From the NCBI GenBank assembly GCA_016937575.1, contig JAFHKN010000004.1:52577-116576 (forward strand): 64,000 nt of DNA. Reading direction: 5' to 3'. Below the pieces are notes generated by a model. The model did not search any database. It had not been told where the DNA came from and saw only the letters and a list, made by a program, of their open reading frames with translations. This DNA comes from Roseomonas aeriglobus (lineage in GTDB: Bacteria > Pseudomonadota > Alphaproteobacteria > Sphingomonadales > Sphingomonadaceae). Both the position numbers and the translations under genes were made by a program. Of the stretch, positions 43,553 to 52,720 are shown piece by piece; position 1 is the stretch's first letter, and every line of letters starts with the position of its first letter.

Positions 43553-44517
43553 GCCGCATCTGCTGACATGCGGGGATGCAGGCGCTGCAGCGTCTCGGCC
43601 GAGCGATGGAGTGCGGCAAGCTCTCCATCATCGAGGTCAAGCTGGATGATCCGCTCGATCCCGTTCTTTCCCACAACACATGGCGTGCCGAGGCACACCC
43701 CGGTCAACCCGTATTCCCCGCCGAGAACGGTAGAGACCGCGAGCACCGCATGCTCGTTGCGCAACACGGCCTCGCAGATCCGCTGGACGCACAGGCCAAT
43801 CGCATATTCGGTATGGCCTTTGCGCCGGACCACCTCGGGTGCGGCGCGACGAACGCGCTCGAGCATCCGCGCATAATCCTGCGGTTCTTGGGGAGCGCAT
43901 CGGTTTAGCGGCACGCCGGCGATGCGGGCGCCGCTCCAGACGGCGACTTCAGAATCGCCATGCTCGCCGATGATGTAGGCATCGACCCCGCGCGGTTCGA
44001 TATCGAAGGCCTCGGCGAGCATCCCGCGCAGGCGGGCGGTATCGACCAGCGTCCCCGTTCCGATTACCCGCCCGGCCGGAAGCCCGGATTCCTCGAGAGC
44101 GACCTGGACCAGAAGGTCCACGGGGTTCGATGCCATGACGAGCACCCCGTCGAACCCTTCATCCCTCAGCTTGCCAACAATCTCGCGGACTATCGGGGCA
44201 TTGGCATCGAGAAGGTCGAGCCGCGATGTGTCGCTGCCCCCTGTCGCCTGCCCGGCCGCGATGACGACGATCGAGCTCGCAGCGGCGTCCGCATAGCTGC
44301 CGTTGATCACGTTGATCGGGGATTTCATCGGGACTGCGACGGCGTGCTCGAGATCCATCACCTCGCCCTCCGTTTTCTCGCGGTCGCGGCCGACCAGCAC
44401 GATTTCACGGATGAAGCTGCTCTGGATCAAGGCGTAGGCGCTGGCCATGCCGACGCGTCCGCAGCCGACGATGCAGACCCGGTTTTCGTGCGTTGCGGAG
44501 GCGGAATGATCTTTCAT
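43549..44517 (-). CDS. ldh: L-lactate/malate dehydrogenase family enzyme
   Basis: A 322-residue NAD-dependent 2-hydroxyacid enzyme from ATG 44517 (MKDHSASATHENRVCIVG); the frame is open to 44574. The Rossmann motif is VGCGRVGMASAYAL, the catalytic His is in IIGEHGDSEVAVWSG, and the substrate Arg in GTLVDTARLRGML. The specificity loop reads AAGQATGGSDTSRLDL; a Gln there and no extra Arg favours lactate over malate. It lies between a DUF389 gene and brkB, an odd setting for central metabolism, so a redox role in stress is likely. Confidence 0.85.
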   Translation of the reverse strand: MKDHSASATHENRVCIVGCGRVGMASAYALIQSSFIREIVLVGRDREKTEGEVMDLEHAVAVPMKSPINVINGSYADAAASSIVVIAAGQATGGSDTSRLDLLDANAPIVREIVGKLRDEGFDGVLVMASNPVDLLVQVALEESGLPAGRVIGTGTLVDTARLRGMLAEAFDIEPRGVDAYIIGEHGDSEVAVWSGARIAGVPLNRCAPQEPQDYARMLERVRRAAPEVVRRKGHTEYAIGLCVQRICEAVLRNEHAVLAVSTVLGGEYGLTGVCLGTPCVVGKNGIERIIQLDLDDGELAALHRSAETLQRLHPRMSADAA

Positions 44518-44570
44518 GCATATGTTCTTTCGGTCGACCGGAACAAGCGCGGACGTAACAGGTGAGAGTG

Positions 44571-45497
44571 TCAATGCAGCGGCGCGCGGCGGTGGACCAT
44601 GAGCTGCTTCAGGCCAAAGACGAGCACACCTGCGGCAAGGACGAAGCCTGCATCGACGGCCAACCGGGTCCCGCTGGCCGCCGCCAGATCAAGACGCCCC
44701 ATCGCAAGTGATATCCCTGCTACGGATGCCGCCTCGATCAGTCGCATGGCAACCAGTGCACCGGCGATAACGCTCCTTCGGTAGGAGGCCTGGATGAGCA
44801 CCCCGGCGAACGCGCCGGCCAATGCGATTGTCAAGAGCTCGGGCGAGGGATGGATCGTGTGTTTGAGGACGTCGCCGTCGAGAAACGCCGACGCCTCGAC
44901 ACCGGCTACTCTGGACAGGACCAGCCAGGTCGCTCCAGCGGCCGCCGCCAGAACGGCATAGCCGACGATCGTCGCCAGCGCACCGGCGCGGATCACCTCG
45001 CCCCTCTTCAGGACGACGCCCAGTGGCAACTTCGCCAGCGGCTCGAATCCAGGGGCAATGATCGCAGACGCGACATATGCAACCGCCGCGATCGCGGGTT
45101 CGGTAAACGCTCCAGCCGCGCCGATAATGCCGCCCAGCGCCATCAGCAGCAGGAAATTGGCGGTAAGGCGGCCTTGATGCCGCAGCCCGGTTTCGAGTTC
45201 CTCCCACACCGCCTCATCGACGTCGGCGTCGATCCGCTTCTGATGTTCGGGATCGCTGATGCTGGCCACTTCCGCGGTCACGATGGTGTATGGGAAGGCT
45301 TGTAAGGCACTCGCCGCCGCGGACATAACCTGATCGGTTGCACGATTGAGTGCATGGACGGTGACGACGTCTCCCCTGGGCTTGACGGATGCGCTGCGGT
45401 GCAATGTCAGGCCGACCACGTCCTCGATCGTGTCGAGCGCGGCTATCAATTGGTCGGAACGGTCCGAGGGAACGGTAATGTCGATTACACGATGCAC
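44571..45497 (-). CDS. DUF389 membrane protein
   Basis: A 308-residue protein. The first about 110 residues are soluble and ACT-like (HRVIDITVPSDRSDQLIAAL; FPYTIVTAEVASISDPEHQ), followed by six or more hydrophobic helices beginning at GRLTANFLLLMALGGIIGA. The family (TIGR00341-like) has no firm function. It starts two bases after the 69-residue gene and is probably in one operon with ldh, brkB and DUF2383. Confidence 0.85.
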   Translation of the reverse strand: MHRVIDITVPSDRSDQLIAALDTIEDVVGLTLHRSASVKPRGDVVTVHALNRATDQVMSAAASALQAFPYTIVTAEVASISDPEHQKRIDADVDEAVWEELETGLRHQGRLTANFLLLMALGGIIGAAGAFTEPAIAAVAYVASAIIAPGFEPLAKLPLGVVLKRGEVIRAGALATIVGYAVLAAAAGATWLVLSRVAGVEASAFLDGDVLKHTIHPSPELLTIALAGAFAGVLIQASYRRSVIAGALVAMRLIEAASVAGISLAMGRLDLAAASGTRLAVDAGFVLAAGVLVFGLKQLMVHRRAPLH

Positions 45498-45499
45498 GA

Positions 45500-45709
45500 T
45501 TATTCCTTGTGCGGATCAAGGGTATGCGCGGCTTGCGGTCGCAGAGCGCACGCTTTCGTTTCGTAGGCTGCGGCAAGTCGTCGGTGGGCAATCGCCGCTT
45601 CGACGCCGTCGCTTACCTCAGCGGCCTGCCTCTCGGCCTGTGCACGCTCGACGTAATAGCCCAGCTCTTCCTCGACAGTTGCAGGCTCAAGACCCTCCGG
45701 GTTTTCCAT
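45500..45709 (-). CDS. Small hypothetical protein heading DUF389 operon
   Basis: A 69-residue helical protein from ATG 45709 (MENPEGLEPATVEEELGYYV); the frame open to 45838 has no better start. It contains ERAQAERQAAEVSDGVEAAI and ends HTLDPHKE. No family is recognised. It is two bases upstream of the DUF389 gene. Confidence 0.6.
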   Translation of the reverse strand: MENPEGLEPATVEEELGYYVERAQAERQAAEVSDGVEAAIAHRRLAAAYETKACALRPQAAHTLDPHKE

Positions 45710-45853
45710 AATCGTGCAGCCATCGATCCGTAGGTAAGTGGTGCGAAAAGAAGGGGCCCGGGCACGCAACCGCACCAAGGCCCCGCCCAAAGTTGCTACG
45801 CGCGACCTCTGCGGGCCTTTGGGTACAGCCGCGGGCATGTCAGCCCACGAACC

Positions 45854-46213
45854 CTACTTGCCGCGAATGGCGTCGGCCCTGTCTTCGGCTACATCGGCCT
45901 TCTGCTCGGCATCGCGTCGAACCTGCCTGGCCTGCTCTTCAAGAGCGTCGGCCTTCTCGTCGGCCGTACTGCGCAAGGCGTCCGCACGGTCCTCTGCAGC
46001 ATCGGCACGCGCCTCGATCGCCGCATTGGCGCTTTCGGCGGCACGATCCTGTGCCTCGCCGGCCGTCTCGGCCGGACCGCTCGCCAGCGTGTCCTCGCTC
46101 GACACGACGCCCGCGTTGGCGTCCGCCTGTTCGCCGGCGTTCTCCCGCGGCCCATCACAGCCCGCGAGCAGCAGGCTCGCAACCAATACCAGGCTACCGA
46201 GCCGCCGCGTCAT
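45854..46213 (-). CDS. Ala-rich coiled-coil lipoprotein
   Basis: A 119-residue lipoprotein: signal MTRRLGSLVLVASLLLAGC with lipobox LAGC, then a long Ala/Asp/Glu helix (AAESANAAIEARADAAEDRADALRSTADEK-type heptads, shown here in part). It should lie in the periplasm anchored to a membrane, perhaps as a spacer. It overlaps the end of the mechanosensitive channel gene by ATGA, so both are made together. Confidence 0.72.
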   Translation of the reverse strand: MTRRLGSLVLVASLLLAGCDGPRENAGEQADANAGVVSSEDTLASGPAETAGEAQDRAAESANAAIEARADAAEDRADALRSTADEKADALEEQARQVRRDAEQKADVAEDRADAIRGK

Positions 46214-47586
46214 GCCTGCGTATCCACGTCACGAGTAGCCCCTAGCGATGTCGGGGTGACCGTCGGGGTCTCAGCCGATGCCGGTTTGTTGGCCTCCTCT
46301 TCGGCCTTGCCAAGCAGTCGCTGCACGACCTGGCCCGCCTGCTCACGCCCGCCAAGGCCGAACGCGAGGGCAAATGCCACCGCTATAGCGCCGAGGATCA
46401 GACCAAAAGCGAGGTTGATGATGTCATCGGCAAGACCCATGAACCGCAATCCAATCGCCGTTCCCAGGACGATGATGGCGACCTTGGTAAGCGACGCGGT
46501 GAACTCTGCTCCGGCACCCCCGGTCGCTTTGATCGTAGTCGAGATCAGGCGTGCGATCGCGACGGCCGCGGCGATGATAATCGCGCCGAATACCACCTGG
46601 CCGAAGAGTGTCAGCACTTCGGCCATGATCCGCGAACCATAGGCAAAGTTGAGCTGGCGGAATGCCTCCATCAGACCGAAAATGACGATCGCGATGAAGA
46701 CACCTGACCCGATCAGCTTCGACGGCGTTAGCGACGCGGCCGTCGTCGCAGGCGAAGGTCGATCGGTCCCGGAAATCGGATCAGCGGCTCCCGACTGCGG
46801 GAACAGGCCGAGGGACTCAATTGCCTTGTCGACGCCGGTCGAGCCCAGGAACGAGGTAATGAGCTGCGAGGCAAATTTGCCGATGTAGTAAGCAAGCGTG
46901 ATAATAATGCCTGCCGCGATCACATGCGGGATCGCATCAAGGATGATCCGCAGCATGGCAGTCGCTGGCTGCGAAATCGCCGCGATGTTGAGCGTGTCCA
47001 GGGCGGCAATCGCCACGGGGATGATGATCAGAGCGAAGACGACGCTACCCACCGCCCGCGGCAGCGCGCTGGGGTCGGTCGGGGGCGTGCTGCCCACGTG
47101 CGCCGACAAGCGCTCCACATGGCTCGCGGTGATTACCGCCTCGACGGCCTTCTTCGCTACGCTGGCGAGAATGTAACCGAGGAAGAGGATCAGGCCGGCA
47201 CCGATAATCCGGGGGACCGCATTGCCGAAGCCGTTCAGCATGTCCGCCAGAGGGCCTGTCGCGCTGGCAAGGCCGAGCGGTTGTGCAGCGAGAAAGAACG
47301 CGACCAGTAGCACGACCCAGAAAGCCGCATCGCCGACCTGTGCGCCGATGGTAGACTTGTCGCGCGGCGGATGGTTGGGCTGATTTGCCCGCCGGGCGAG
47401 CGGTGTCTTGTTGAGGAGGTTTGCCACTCCCCACTTGACCGCGCGAGCAACCAGCCATCCGATCAGGAGGATAACCAGGGCGCCGATGATGCGAGGCCCC
47501 CACTCCTGCGCATAAAGCCAGGCCTGGTTGGTGAAATCGCGGGTCCCGTTGATGACGGTTCCTCCCGCATATTGGACATCGTTCAT
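46210..47586 (-). CDS. MscS-like mechanosensitive channel (TM-helix repeats)
   Basis: A 458-residue polytopic protein with repeated conserved TM-helix units (WGPRIIGALVILLIGWLVAR; AVPRIIGAGLILFLGYILAS; AIPHVIAAGIIITLAYYIG) and a last helix-rich part (DIINLAFGLILGAIAVAFAL). This is the CmpX-like arrangement, without the large cytoplasmic cage of MscS. It would respond to membrane tension or osmotic shock. Its lipoprotein partner follows directly. Confidence 0.82.
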   Translation of the reverse strand: MNDVQYAGGTVINGTRDFTNQAWLYAQEWGPRIIGALVILLIGWLVARAVKWGVANLLNKTPLARRANQPNHPPRDKSTIGAQVGDAAFWVVLLVAFFLAAQPLGLASATGPLADMLNGFGNAVPRIIGAGLILFLGYILASVAKKAVEAVITASHVERLSAHVGSTPPTDPSALPRAVGSVVFALIIIPVAIAALDTLNIAAISQPATAMLRIILDAIPHVIAAGIIITLAYYIGKFASQLITSFLGSTGVDKAIESLGLFPQSGAADPISGTDRPSPATTAASLTPSKLIGSGVFIAIVIFGLMEAFRQLNFAYGSRIMAEVLTLFGQVVFGAIIIAAAVAIARLISTTIKATGGAGAEFTASLTKVAIIVLGTAIGLRFMGLADDIINLAFGLILGAIAVAFALAFGLGGREQAGQVVQRLLGKAEEEANKPASAETPTVTPTSLGATRDVDTQA

Positions 47587-47587
47587 A

Positions 47588-47950
47588 TCAACCTCCCTGA
47601 ACCCCGACCGCTTCGCTCAACGCACCGCACGACGCAGCCGCCTTCGTCACTTCCAAGGGTATCTTCACGTCATCGATACGGGTGCCAGCCCGAATAAGAT
47701 CGCTCGCCGTTAGCCTTTGACCCCGCGTCTGCTGCACGCTCTGCGCGACACGGCCTAGCTGCCGGAGCTGGCCCAGCGACAGGTTAGACTGCAGTCGATC
47801 ACCCATGCATCGCGCCGGCCCTTCGCTCAGTCCGTAGCGGCCCAGTCCCTGGGCGATCCGCGCGGACGGGCTGGCACACGACGCGGTCAACGCCGAGGCG
47901 ACAACGAGCAGCGCCATTCCGGCTAGCCTGCTTCGCCTCGTCTCAATCAT
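47588..47950 (-). CDS. Small lipoprotein
   Basis: A 120-residue protein from ATG 47950: signal MIETRRSRLAGMALLVVASA and lipobox TASC. The mature part has two further Cys (ARCMGDRL, AASCGALSE) that could form a disulfide, around NLSLGQLRQLGRVAQS. An EcfG-like promoter stands about 35 bases upstream, so it belongs to the general stress response; the MscS-like gene follows after one base. Confidence 0.75.
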   Translation of the reverse strand: MIETRRSRLAGMALLVVASALTASCASPSARIAQGLGRYGLSEGPARCMGDRLQSNLSLGQLRQLGRVAQSVQQTRGQRLTASDLIRAGTRIDDVKIPLEVTKAAASCGALSEAVGVQGG

Positions 47951-47984
47951 GCATCGACACCCTGCTATGTATTCAACCGGTCTT

Positions 47985-48009
47985 AACGGCTGTTCAGCAT
48001 CCGTGTTCC
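47985..48009 (-). promoter_or_regulatory. EcfG-type promoter (perfect match)
   Basis: Minus strand GGAAC (48009-48005), 16 bases, CGTT (47988-47985). This is an exact match to the alphaproteobacterial general-stress consensus and lies just upstream of the lipoprotein-MscS operon. Confidence 0.7.
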
Positions 48010-48089
48010 CACCGGATGCGTTTCTTTTGCCGCGATTGATCGAGGTGTAGAGCCGAGCGTTGAGCCTCGACATATGAAGGAGTTTTGCA

Positions 48090-48845
48090 TTGCCTGACGA
48101 CCGGGAAGATCGCGAGAACGGCGCCGCTCAGTCCAGCAGCAATCACCTTCTTGATCGGGTGCCGCCCGACGAGCGCGCTCGTATGGACAGCTGCCTTGAA
48201 CCCGTCCTTCTTGTCGCAGGACAAGTGCTGTACGAGCCGGGCCAACCGCTGACCCACGTCTTTTTGCCTTTGACCGGCATGATATCGCTGGTCGCGGTCA
48301 TGAGCGATGGTCGGACCGCAGAAGGGATGACGATCGGCCGCGAGGGCGCCGCTGCCCTCAGTGCAAGCGGCTATGTGGACGATGCTTTCAATCGCTACGT
48401 GGTGCAGCTGCCCGGCAGCGGTTACCGGGTCAAAGCCGAGGACTTCGAAGACCTGGTCGATGAAAGCGTCGAATTCTGTTCCGCGGTCACGCGCTGGCGC
48501 GAGGTCATGATCCGGATGTCGTTGCAATCGGTCGCCTGCAACGCGCTCCATACCGTTCGGCAGCGGCTTGCGCGTTGGATCCTGACCACTCACGATCGGA
48601 CCGAAACCGACAGACTGCCGCTAAAGCAGGAGTTTTTGGCCGAAATGCTGGGGGTGAAGCGTAACGCCGTCAATATCGTGGCTCGAGAGTTTCTTGCGAT
48701 CGGCGCGATAGAATACAAGCGCGGAAAGATTTCGGTCATCAATCCCGAATTGCTCAGGGAAGAGTCCTGCGAATGCTATACGCTCATCCGTGGCGAGATA
48801 TCGAAGCTGTTCACGCAGCCTCCGAGTAGTGAATGCGAGGGCTGA
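48090..48845 (+). CDS. Crp/Fnr-family regulator
   Basis: A 251-residue regulator. TTG 48090 is used because AAGGAG lies nine bases before it. The cyclic-nucleotide-type beta-roll covers about 40-150 (VAGQVLYEPGQPLTHVFLP), then the dimer helix and a winged helix-turn-helix (LAEMLGVKRNAVNIVAREFLA). The Cys pattern of Fnr iron-sulfur binding is not present. It is divergent from the EcfG-driven lipoprotein operon. Confidence 0.85.
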   Translation: MPDDREDRENGAAQSSSNHLLDRVPPDERARMDSCLEPVLLVAGQVLYEPGQPLTHVFLPLTGMISLVAVMSDGRTAEGMTIGREGAAALSASGYVDDAFNRYVVQLPGSGYRVKAEDFEDLVDESVEFCSAVTRWREVMIRMSLQSVACNALHTVRQRLARWILTTHDRTETDRLPLKQEFLAEMLGVKRNAVNIVAREFLAIGAIEYKRGKISVINPELLREESCECYTLIRGEISKLFTQPPSSECEG

Positions 48846-48912
48846 CGTCCCGGTGACGGATCGGCGATATGCGGACGAAGGCGCTTGGGGTACGTCTTTC
48901 TAAAAATGCGTT

Positions 48913-49385
48913 TCACGTCGACAGTTGCTTCGCCGTCTCGCCGTCGATCGTCCGCAGAGCATTATGAATGGCGGTTGCTGCCTTAGCACCGTGCCCGGTT
49001 GCAACGCTGATCTGGTCGAGGCCGGCAACGACATCACCGGCAGCGTAACAACCCGTGATGTTGGTCAGCTGATCGTCGTCTACAGCGATGCACCGACAGT
49101 CACTTAACGCAACGCCGACCGCGACCGCCAGTTCGGTGTTGATGTCAGAACCGAGCGCCGGATAGACGGTATCCACTACGATGGTGCCGGCACCTTTTTC
49201 GAGAGTGATCGAAACCTCGTCGCCCGAGCCGAAATCGATCGAAGCGAGTGGGGCAGCAACAAGTGTGACCCCGGCCTTATCCAGCGCGCCGCGATCGTTG
49301 TCGTCAAGTTCGGCGGTCTCGTTCGCCACCAACGTGATGTCCTCGGAATATGTCCTAAGGAACAGTGCTTCGGCCACTCCATGCT
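48913..49385 (-). pseudogene. TrxB-like oxidoreductase, C-terminal piece
   Basis: This is the 3' part of the flavin enzyme split by the IS21 element. Reading from 49377: VAEALFLRTYSEDITLVAN-type NADPH-domain residues, ITGCYAAGDVVAGLDQISV and GHGAKAATAIHNAL, the family's closing FAD motif. It joins the N-terminal piece at 51902-52367 exactly in frame when the element and one 9-base repeat are removed. Confidence 0.85.
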
Positions 49386-49479
49386 TGTGGATCGGCGTGG
49401 AAAAGGGACCCCGGTAGCGGGGTGATCGGCGTCGAAAAGGGACCCCTCATCCCGGTGGTCTAGGCTGTTCGCTTGGCGT

Positions 49480-51012
49480 GTGTCAGGCGGCGAGATCGGG
49501 ATGCTGGTATTGGAGACGGTGTTGAGGATCCGGCGCGAGCACGCGTCGGGGAAGGCCATCAAGGCGATAGCGCGGGACTTGCACCTGTCGCGCAAGGTGG
49601 TGCGCAAGGCGATCCGGGCGCCGGAGGCGGACATGGGCTACCGGCGGGAGGTGCAGCCGCTGCCGAAGCTGGGGCCGTTTCAGGCGCGACTGGATGCGTT
49701 GCTGGAGGAAGACGAGGCACGACCGCGGCGCGAGAAGCTGCGCCTCACGCGCATCCACGACCTGCTGCTACGCGAGGGGTTCGACGGCTCGTACGACGCG
49801 GTGCGGCGTTATGCGGCTCGCTGGCGGCAGGCGCGGCGTCGCGATGTGATGGATGCGCCGGCGTTCATCCCGCTGCTGTTCCGGCCGGGCGAGGCGTATC
49901 AGTTCGACTGGAGCCATGAGGACGTCGAGATCTCGGGCAAGCCGATGCGTGTAAAGGTCGCGCATGTGCGGCTGTGCGCATCACGGGTGATGTATGTGCG
50001 CGCCTATCCCCGCGAGACACAGGAGATGCTGTTCGACGCGCATGCGCGGGCATTCGCCTTCTTCGGAGGCGTGCCGACGCGCGGCATCTACGACAACATG
50101 AAGACGGCGGTGACGAGCGTGTTCACGGGCAAGGAGCGGGTCTTCAACCGGCGCTTCCTGGTCATGGCCAACCATTACATGGTCGAGCCGACCGCCTGCT
50201 CACCGGCGTCGGGCTGGGAGAAGGGTCAGGTCGAGAACCAGGTGCAGACCGCGCGCGGCCGCTTCTTCCAGCCACGCCTGCGATTTACCAGCCTCGAGGA
50301 GCTGAACGGTTGGCTGGAGGCCGAGTGTCGGCGCTGGGCCGACATGCACCGGCATCCCGAGCGGAAGGAACTGACGGTCGCCCAGGCATGGGCAGCCGAA
50401 CGGGCGGTGCTCCAGCCTGTTGTCGCGCCCTTCGACGGCTTCCACGAGAGCGAGCACGCGGTAAGCGGCACTTGCCTCATCAGCTTCGACCGCAACCGCT
50501 ACTCCGTTTCTGCCCGGACGGTTCGGCGCGTTGTGCAGGTCCGTGCCTATGCCGACCGCATCCTCGTGCGCTGCGACGGTGAAGTCGTCGCCGACCATCC
50601 CCGGTTCTTTGGCCGGGACCGGACCATCTACGACCCGTGGCATTATCTGCCGGTGTTGGCGACCAAGCCGGGCGCCCTGCGCAACGGCGCACCGTTCCAG
50701 GGCTGGGAGTTGCCGCCTGCGCTGTCACGGCTGCGGCGCAAGCTCGGCGCCGGCGACGACGCCGACCGGCGGTTCGTGCGGGTGCTGGCGACAGTGCTCG
50801 ATGACGGGCTCGAGGCGGTGGAAGCGGCCGTGCGCGAAGCATTGCTGGCCGGCACCGCCAGCGACGACGTCATCGTCAACATCCTGGCCCGCAGGCGAGA
50901 ACCGCCACGACCGCTAACCATTGTCACCCCCGAGGACCTGGCGCTGCGCCATCCGCCCCGCGCCGACTGCAACCGCTATGACAGCCTGCGAGGTCTCCAT
51001 GCAGCGGCATGA
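49480..51012 (+). CDS. istA: IS21-family transposase IstA
   Basis: A 510-residue transposase from GTG 49480. It has an N-terminal helix-turn-helix ([20 protein letters not shown]) and the DDE core: Asp in [13 protein letters not shown], Asp in [10 protein letters not shown], Glu in [13 protein letters not shown]-terminal beta domain ([16 protein letters not shown]) follows. It needs IstB and overlaps its gene by 14 bases. Confidence 0.94.
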   Translation: MSGGEIGMLVLETVLRIRREHASGKAIKAIARDLHLSRKVVRKAIRAPEADMGYRREVQPLPKLGPFQARLDALLEEDEARPRREKLRLTRIHDLLLREGFDGSYDAVRRYAARWRQARRRDVMDAPAFIPLLFRPGEAYQFDWSHEDVEISGKPMRVKVAHVRLCASRVMYVRAYPRETQEMLFDAHARAFAFFGGVPTRGIYDNMKTAVTSVFTGKERVFNRRFLVMANHYMVEPTACSPASGWEKGQVENQVQTARGRFFQPRLRFTSLEELNGWLEAECRRWADMHRHPERKELTVAQAWAAERAVLQPVVAPFDGFHESEHAVSGTCLISFDRNRYSVSARTVRRVVQVRAYADRILVRCDGEVVADHPRFFGRDRTIYDPWHYLPVLATKPGALRNGAPFQGWELPPALSRLRRKLGAGDDADRRFVRVLATVLDDGLEAVEAAVREALLAGTASDDVIVNILARRREPPRPLTIVTPEDLALRHPPRADCNRYDSLRGLHAAA

Positions 51013-51727
51013 GATGATGACGGCCATGACCGAGTTGGGGCTGAAGGGCATGGCTGGCGCCTTCGACGAGGCGGTCACCACCGGTCTCCAGCGCAAGCGC
51101 ACGACCATGGAGGTCCTGACCGACCTGCTGCGTGCCGAGGCGACGCACCGCCATGCAGCGTCGGTCCGTTACCGGATGTCGGCCGCCAGGTTGCCCGCGG
51201 TGAAGGACCTCGACGCCTTCGTCTTCGATGACACCCCCATCAACGAGGGACTGGTGCGCTCGCTATACAGCGGCTCGTTTCTTCCGGGCCGGCGCAACGT
51301 CGTGCTTGTCGGTGGGACGGGCACAGGCAAGACGCACCTCGCCACCGCCATCACCACCAATGTGGTACGGGCCGGCGCCCGGGGGCGCTACTTCAACACG
51401 GTGGACCTGGTGAACCGGCTTGAGGAGGAAACGCGTCTTGGCAAGGCCGGCACGCTGGCAGCCCAGCTCTCCCGGCTCGATCTGGTGGTGCTCGACGAGC
51501 TTGGCTACCTGCCGTTCGCCCGCTCGGGCGGCCAACTGCTCTTCCACCTCGTCAGCAAGCTCTACGAGCAGACCTCGGTCATCGTCACGACGAACCTCGC
51601 CTTTGGCGAGTGGCCGACCGTCTTTGGCGACCCCAAGATGACCACCGCGCTGCTCGACCGCATTACCCACCATTGCGACATCGTCGAAACGGGCAATGAC
51701 AGCTGGCGCTTCAAGCACCGCAGTTGA
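50999..51727 (+). CDS. istB: IS21-family helper ATPase IstB
   Basis: A 242-residue AAA+ ATPase of the DnaC/IstB type from ATG 50999 ([14 protein letters not shown]). Walker A is [12 protein letters not shown] and Walker [13 protein letters not shown]. It helps IstA choose and engage target DNA. The earlier open frame to 50921 only repeats istA codons. Confidence 0.94.
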   Translation: MQRHEMMTAMTELGLKGMAGAFDEAVTTGLQRKRTTMEVLTDLLRAEATHRHAASVRYRMSAARLPAVKDLDAFVFDDTPINEGLVRSLYSGSFLPGRRNVVLVGGTGTGKTHLATAITTNVVRAGARGRYFNTVDLVNRLEEETRLGKAGTLAAQLSRLDLVVLDELGYLPFARSGGQLLFHLVSKLYEQTSVIVTTNLAFGEWPTVFGDPKMTTALLDRITHHCDIVETGNDSWRFKHRS

Positions 51728-51901
51728 CGCCCAGGACCACCGGCAGAGAACGCTTCGCGCTGGTTGCGCCTCCGGTCGGGCTACGCCCGCCCTACGCCGC
51801 AACCAGCGCGAACAAAGCGCCCGTCATACCCGTCACGCTGCTCGACGAAGGGGGTCCCTTTTGCACGCCGATAGGGGGTCCTTTTTGGACGCCGATTGAC
51901 A

Positions 51902-52367
51902 CTCCATGCTCGTCGCCACCGATGACGGCGATACGTGATCCGGTCGCCTCGAACCCGTCGCAGATGGGGCAGTATCGCAACTTCCCGCTTACCAAAGCCT
52001 GTCGGTGCGTTTCCGGGTCGATCTCGGGGCTGCGATTGACCACGCCGGTGGCGAGCAACACCGTGCGCGCCTCCAACACGCGATCAGCCGTCGACACACG
52101 AAACGTGTCGCCATCCCGCTGCAGGGCTGTTGCTTGTTCGTAGTATATCGCCGCGCCATAGCGTTCGGCCTGCTCCCGCATGCGATCAAGCAACTCGTCG
52201 CCGCCGATGCCGTCGGGGAAACCCGGGTGGTTACGCGATCTGGGGATCCAACTTGCCCGGCTTTTGCGCTCGTCGACGACCACCACCTGACGATGGAAAC
52301 GGGCAAGATAAATGGCTGCGGTCAATCCTGCCGGTCCGCCGCCGATAATCACGCAATCCGTCAGCAT
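51902..52367 (-). pseudogene. TrxB-like oxidoreductase, N-terminal piece
   Basis: From ATG 52367: FAD motif [19 protein letters not shown], then [19 protein letters not shown], the redox-active centre CPICDG (CxxC) and the start of the NADPH fold [11 protein letters not shown], where the IS21 element enters. Rejoined with 48913-49376 the gene is 930 bases, 309 residues, a normal length for thioredoxin-reductase-like enzymes. The stretch after 51902 read as protein belongs to the element. Confidence 0.85.
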
Positions 52368-52428
52368 GGCTCGTCCTTGTCGATACGAACCGCTCCCTCA
52401 GCTTCTTACGGAGCGATTACCCTCGATA

Positions 52429-52662
52429 TCACCGGCGCAAAGCGCCGCTGCCAGGCTCGATGGGATCGGCGCCCGCGACCAAGTGCCATCCTTTCCGGAT
52501 CGCATACTGCACGCCCCAGCCAAGCGCGTAGGTCGCAACCAACGGTGCGATGCCGCGGATTGCTGTTTCGGCGATGGTGCCGATGATCGCTCCCTTGATC
52601 CCGCTATCGCCGTCACCGCGATCAATGGCGGCGCCGATCAGCGCGCCGAGTAGATTAGCCAT
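52429..52662 (-). CDS. Small Gly/Ala-rich membrane protein
   Basis: A 77-residue protein (MANLLGALIGAAIDRGDGDS; GIKGAIIGTIAETAIRGIAP; LVATYALGWGVQYAIRKGW). Two or three weak hydrophobic helices rich in Gly suggest a glycine-zipper membrane peptide. It lies downstream of the catalase on the same strand. Confidence 0.6.
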   Translation of the reverse strand: MANLLGALIGAAIDRGDGDSGIKGAIIGTIAETAIRGIAPLVATYALGWGVQYAIRKGWHLVAGADPIEPGSGALRR

Positions 52663-52682
52663 TGTCTGTCCTTACTGATGTT

Positions 52683-52704
52683 CGCCCGGCCACGAGGCCG
52701 GGCG
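52683..52704. terminator. Stem-loop after the catalase gene
   Basis: CGCCCGGCC-ACGA-GGCCGGGCG: a perfect 9-bp stem with a tetraloop, 17 bases past the catalase stop. There is no T tract. Confidence 0.6.
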
Positions 52705-52720
52705 CACCGTTGGAGAATGG

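Larger units (their letters stand above)
49386..51901 (+). mobile_element. IS21-family insertion sequence, intact
   Basis: A 2516-base element carrying istA and istB. The ends are TGTGGATCGGCGTGGAAAAG and, at the right, the complement of TGTCAATCGGCGTCCAAAAA; each end has a second inner copy of the GATCGGCGT...GGGACC motif. It is flanked by CTCCATGCT on both sides (49377-49385 and 51902-51910), a target duplication of 9 bases or slightly more. It interrupts a thioredoxin-reductase-like gene. Confidence 0.92.
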
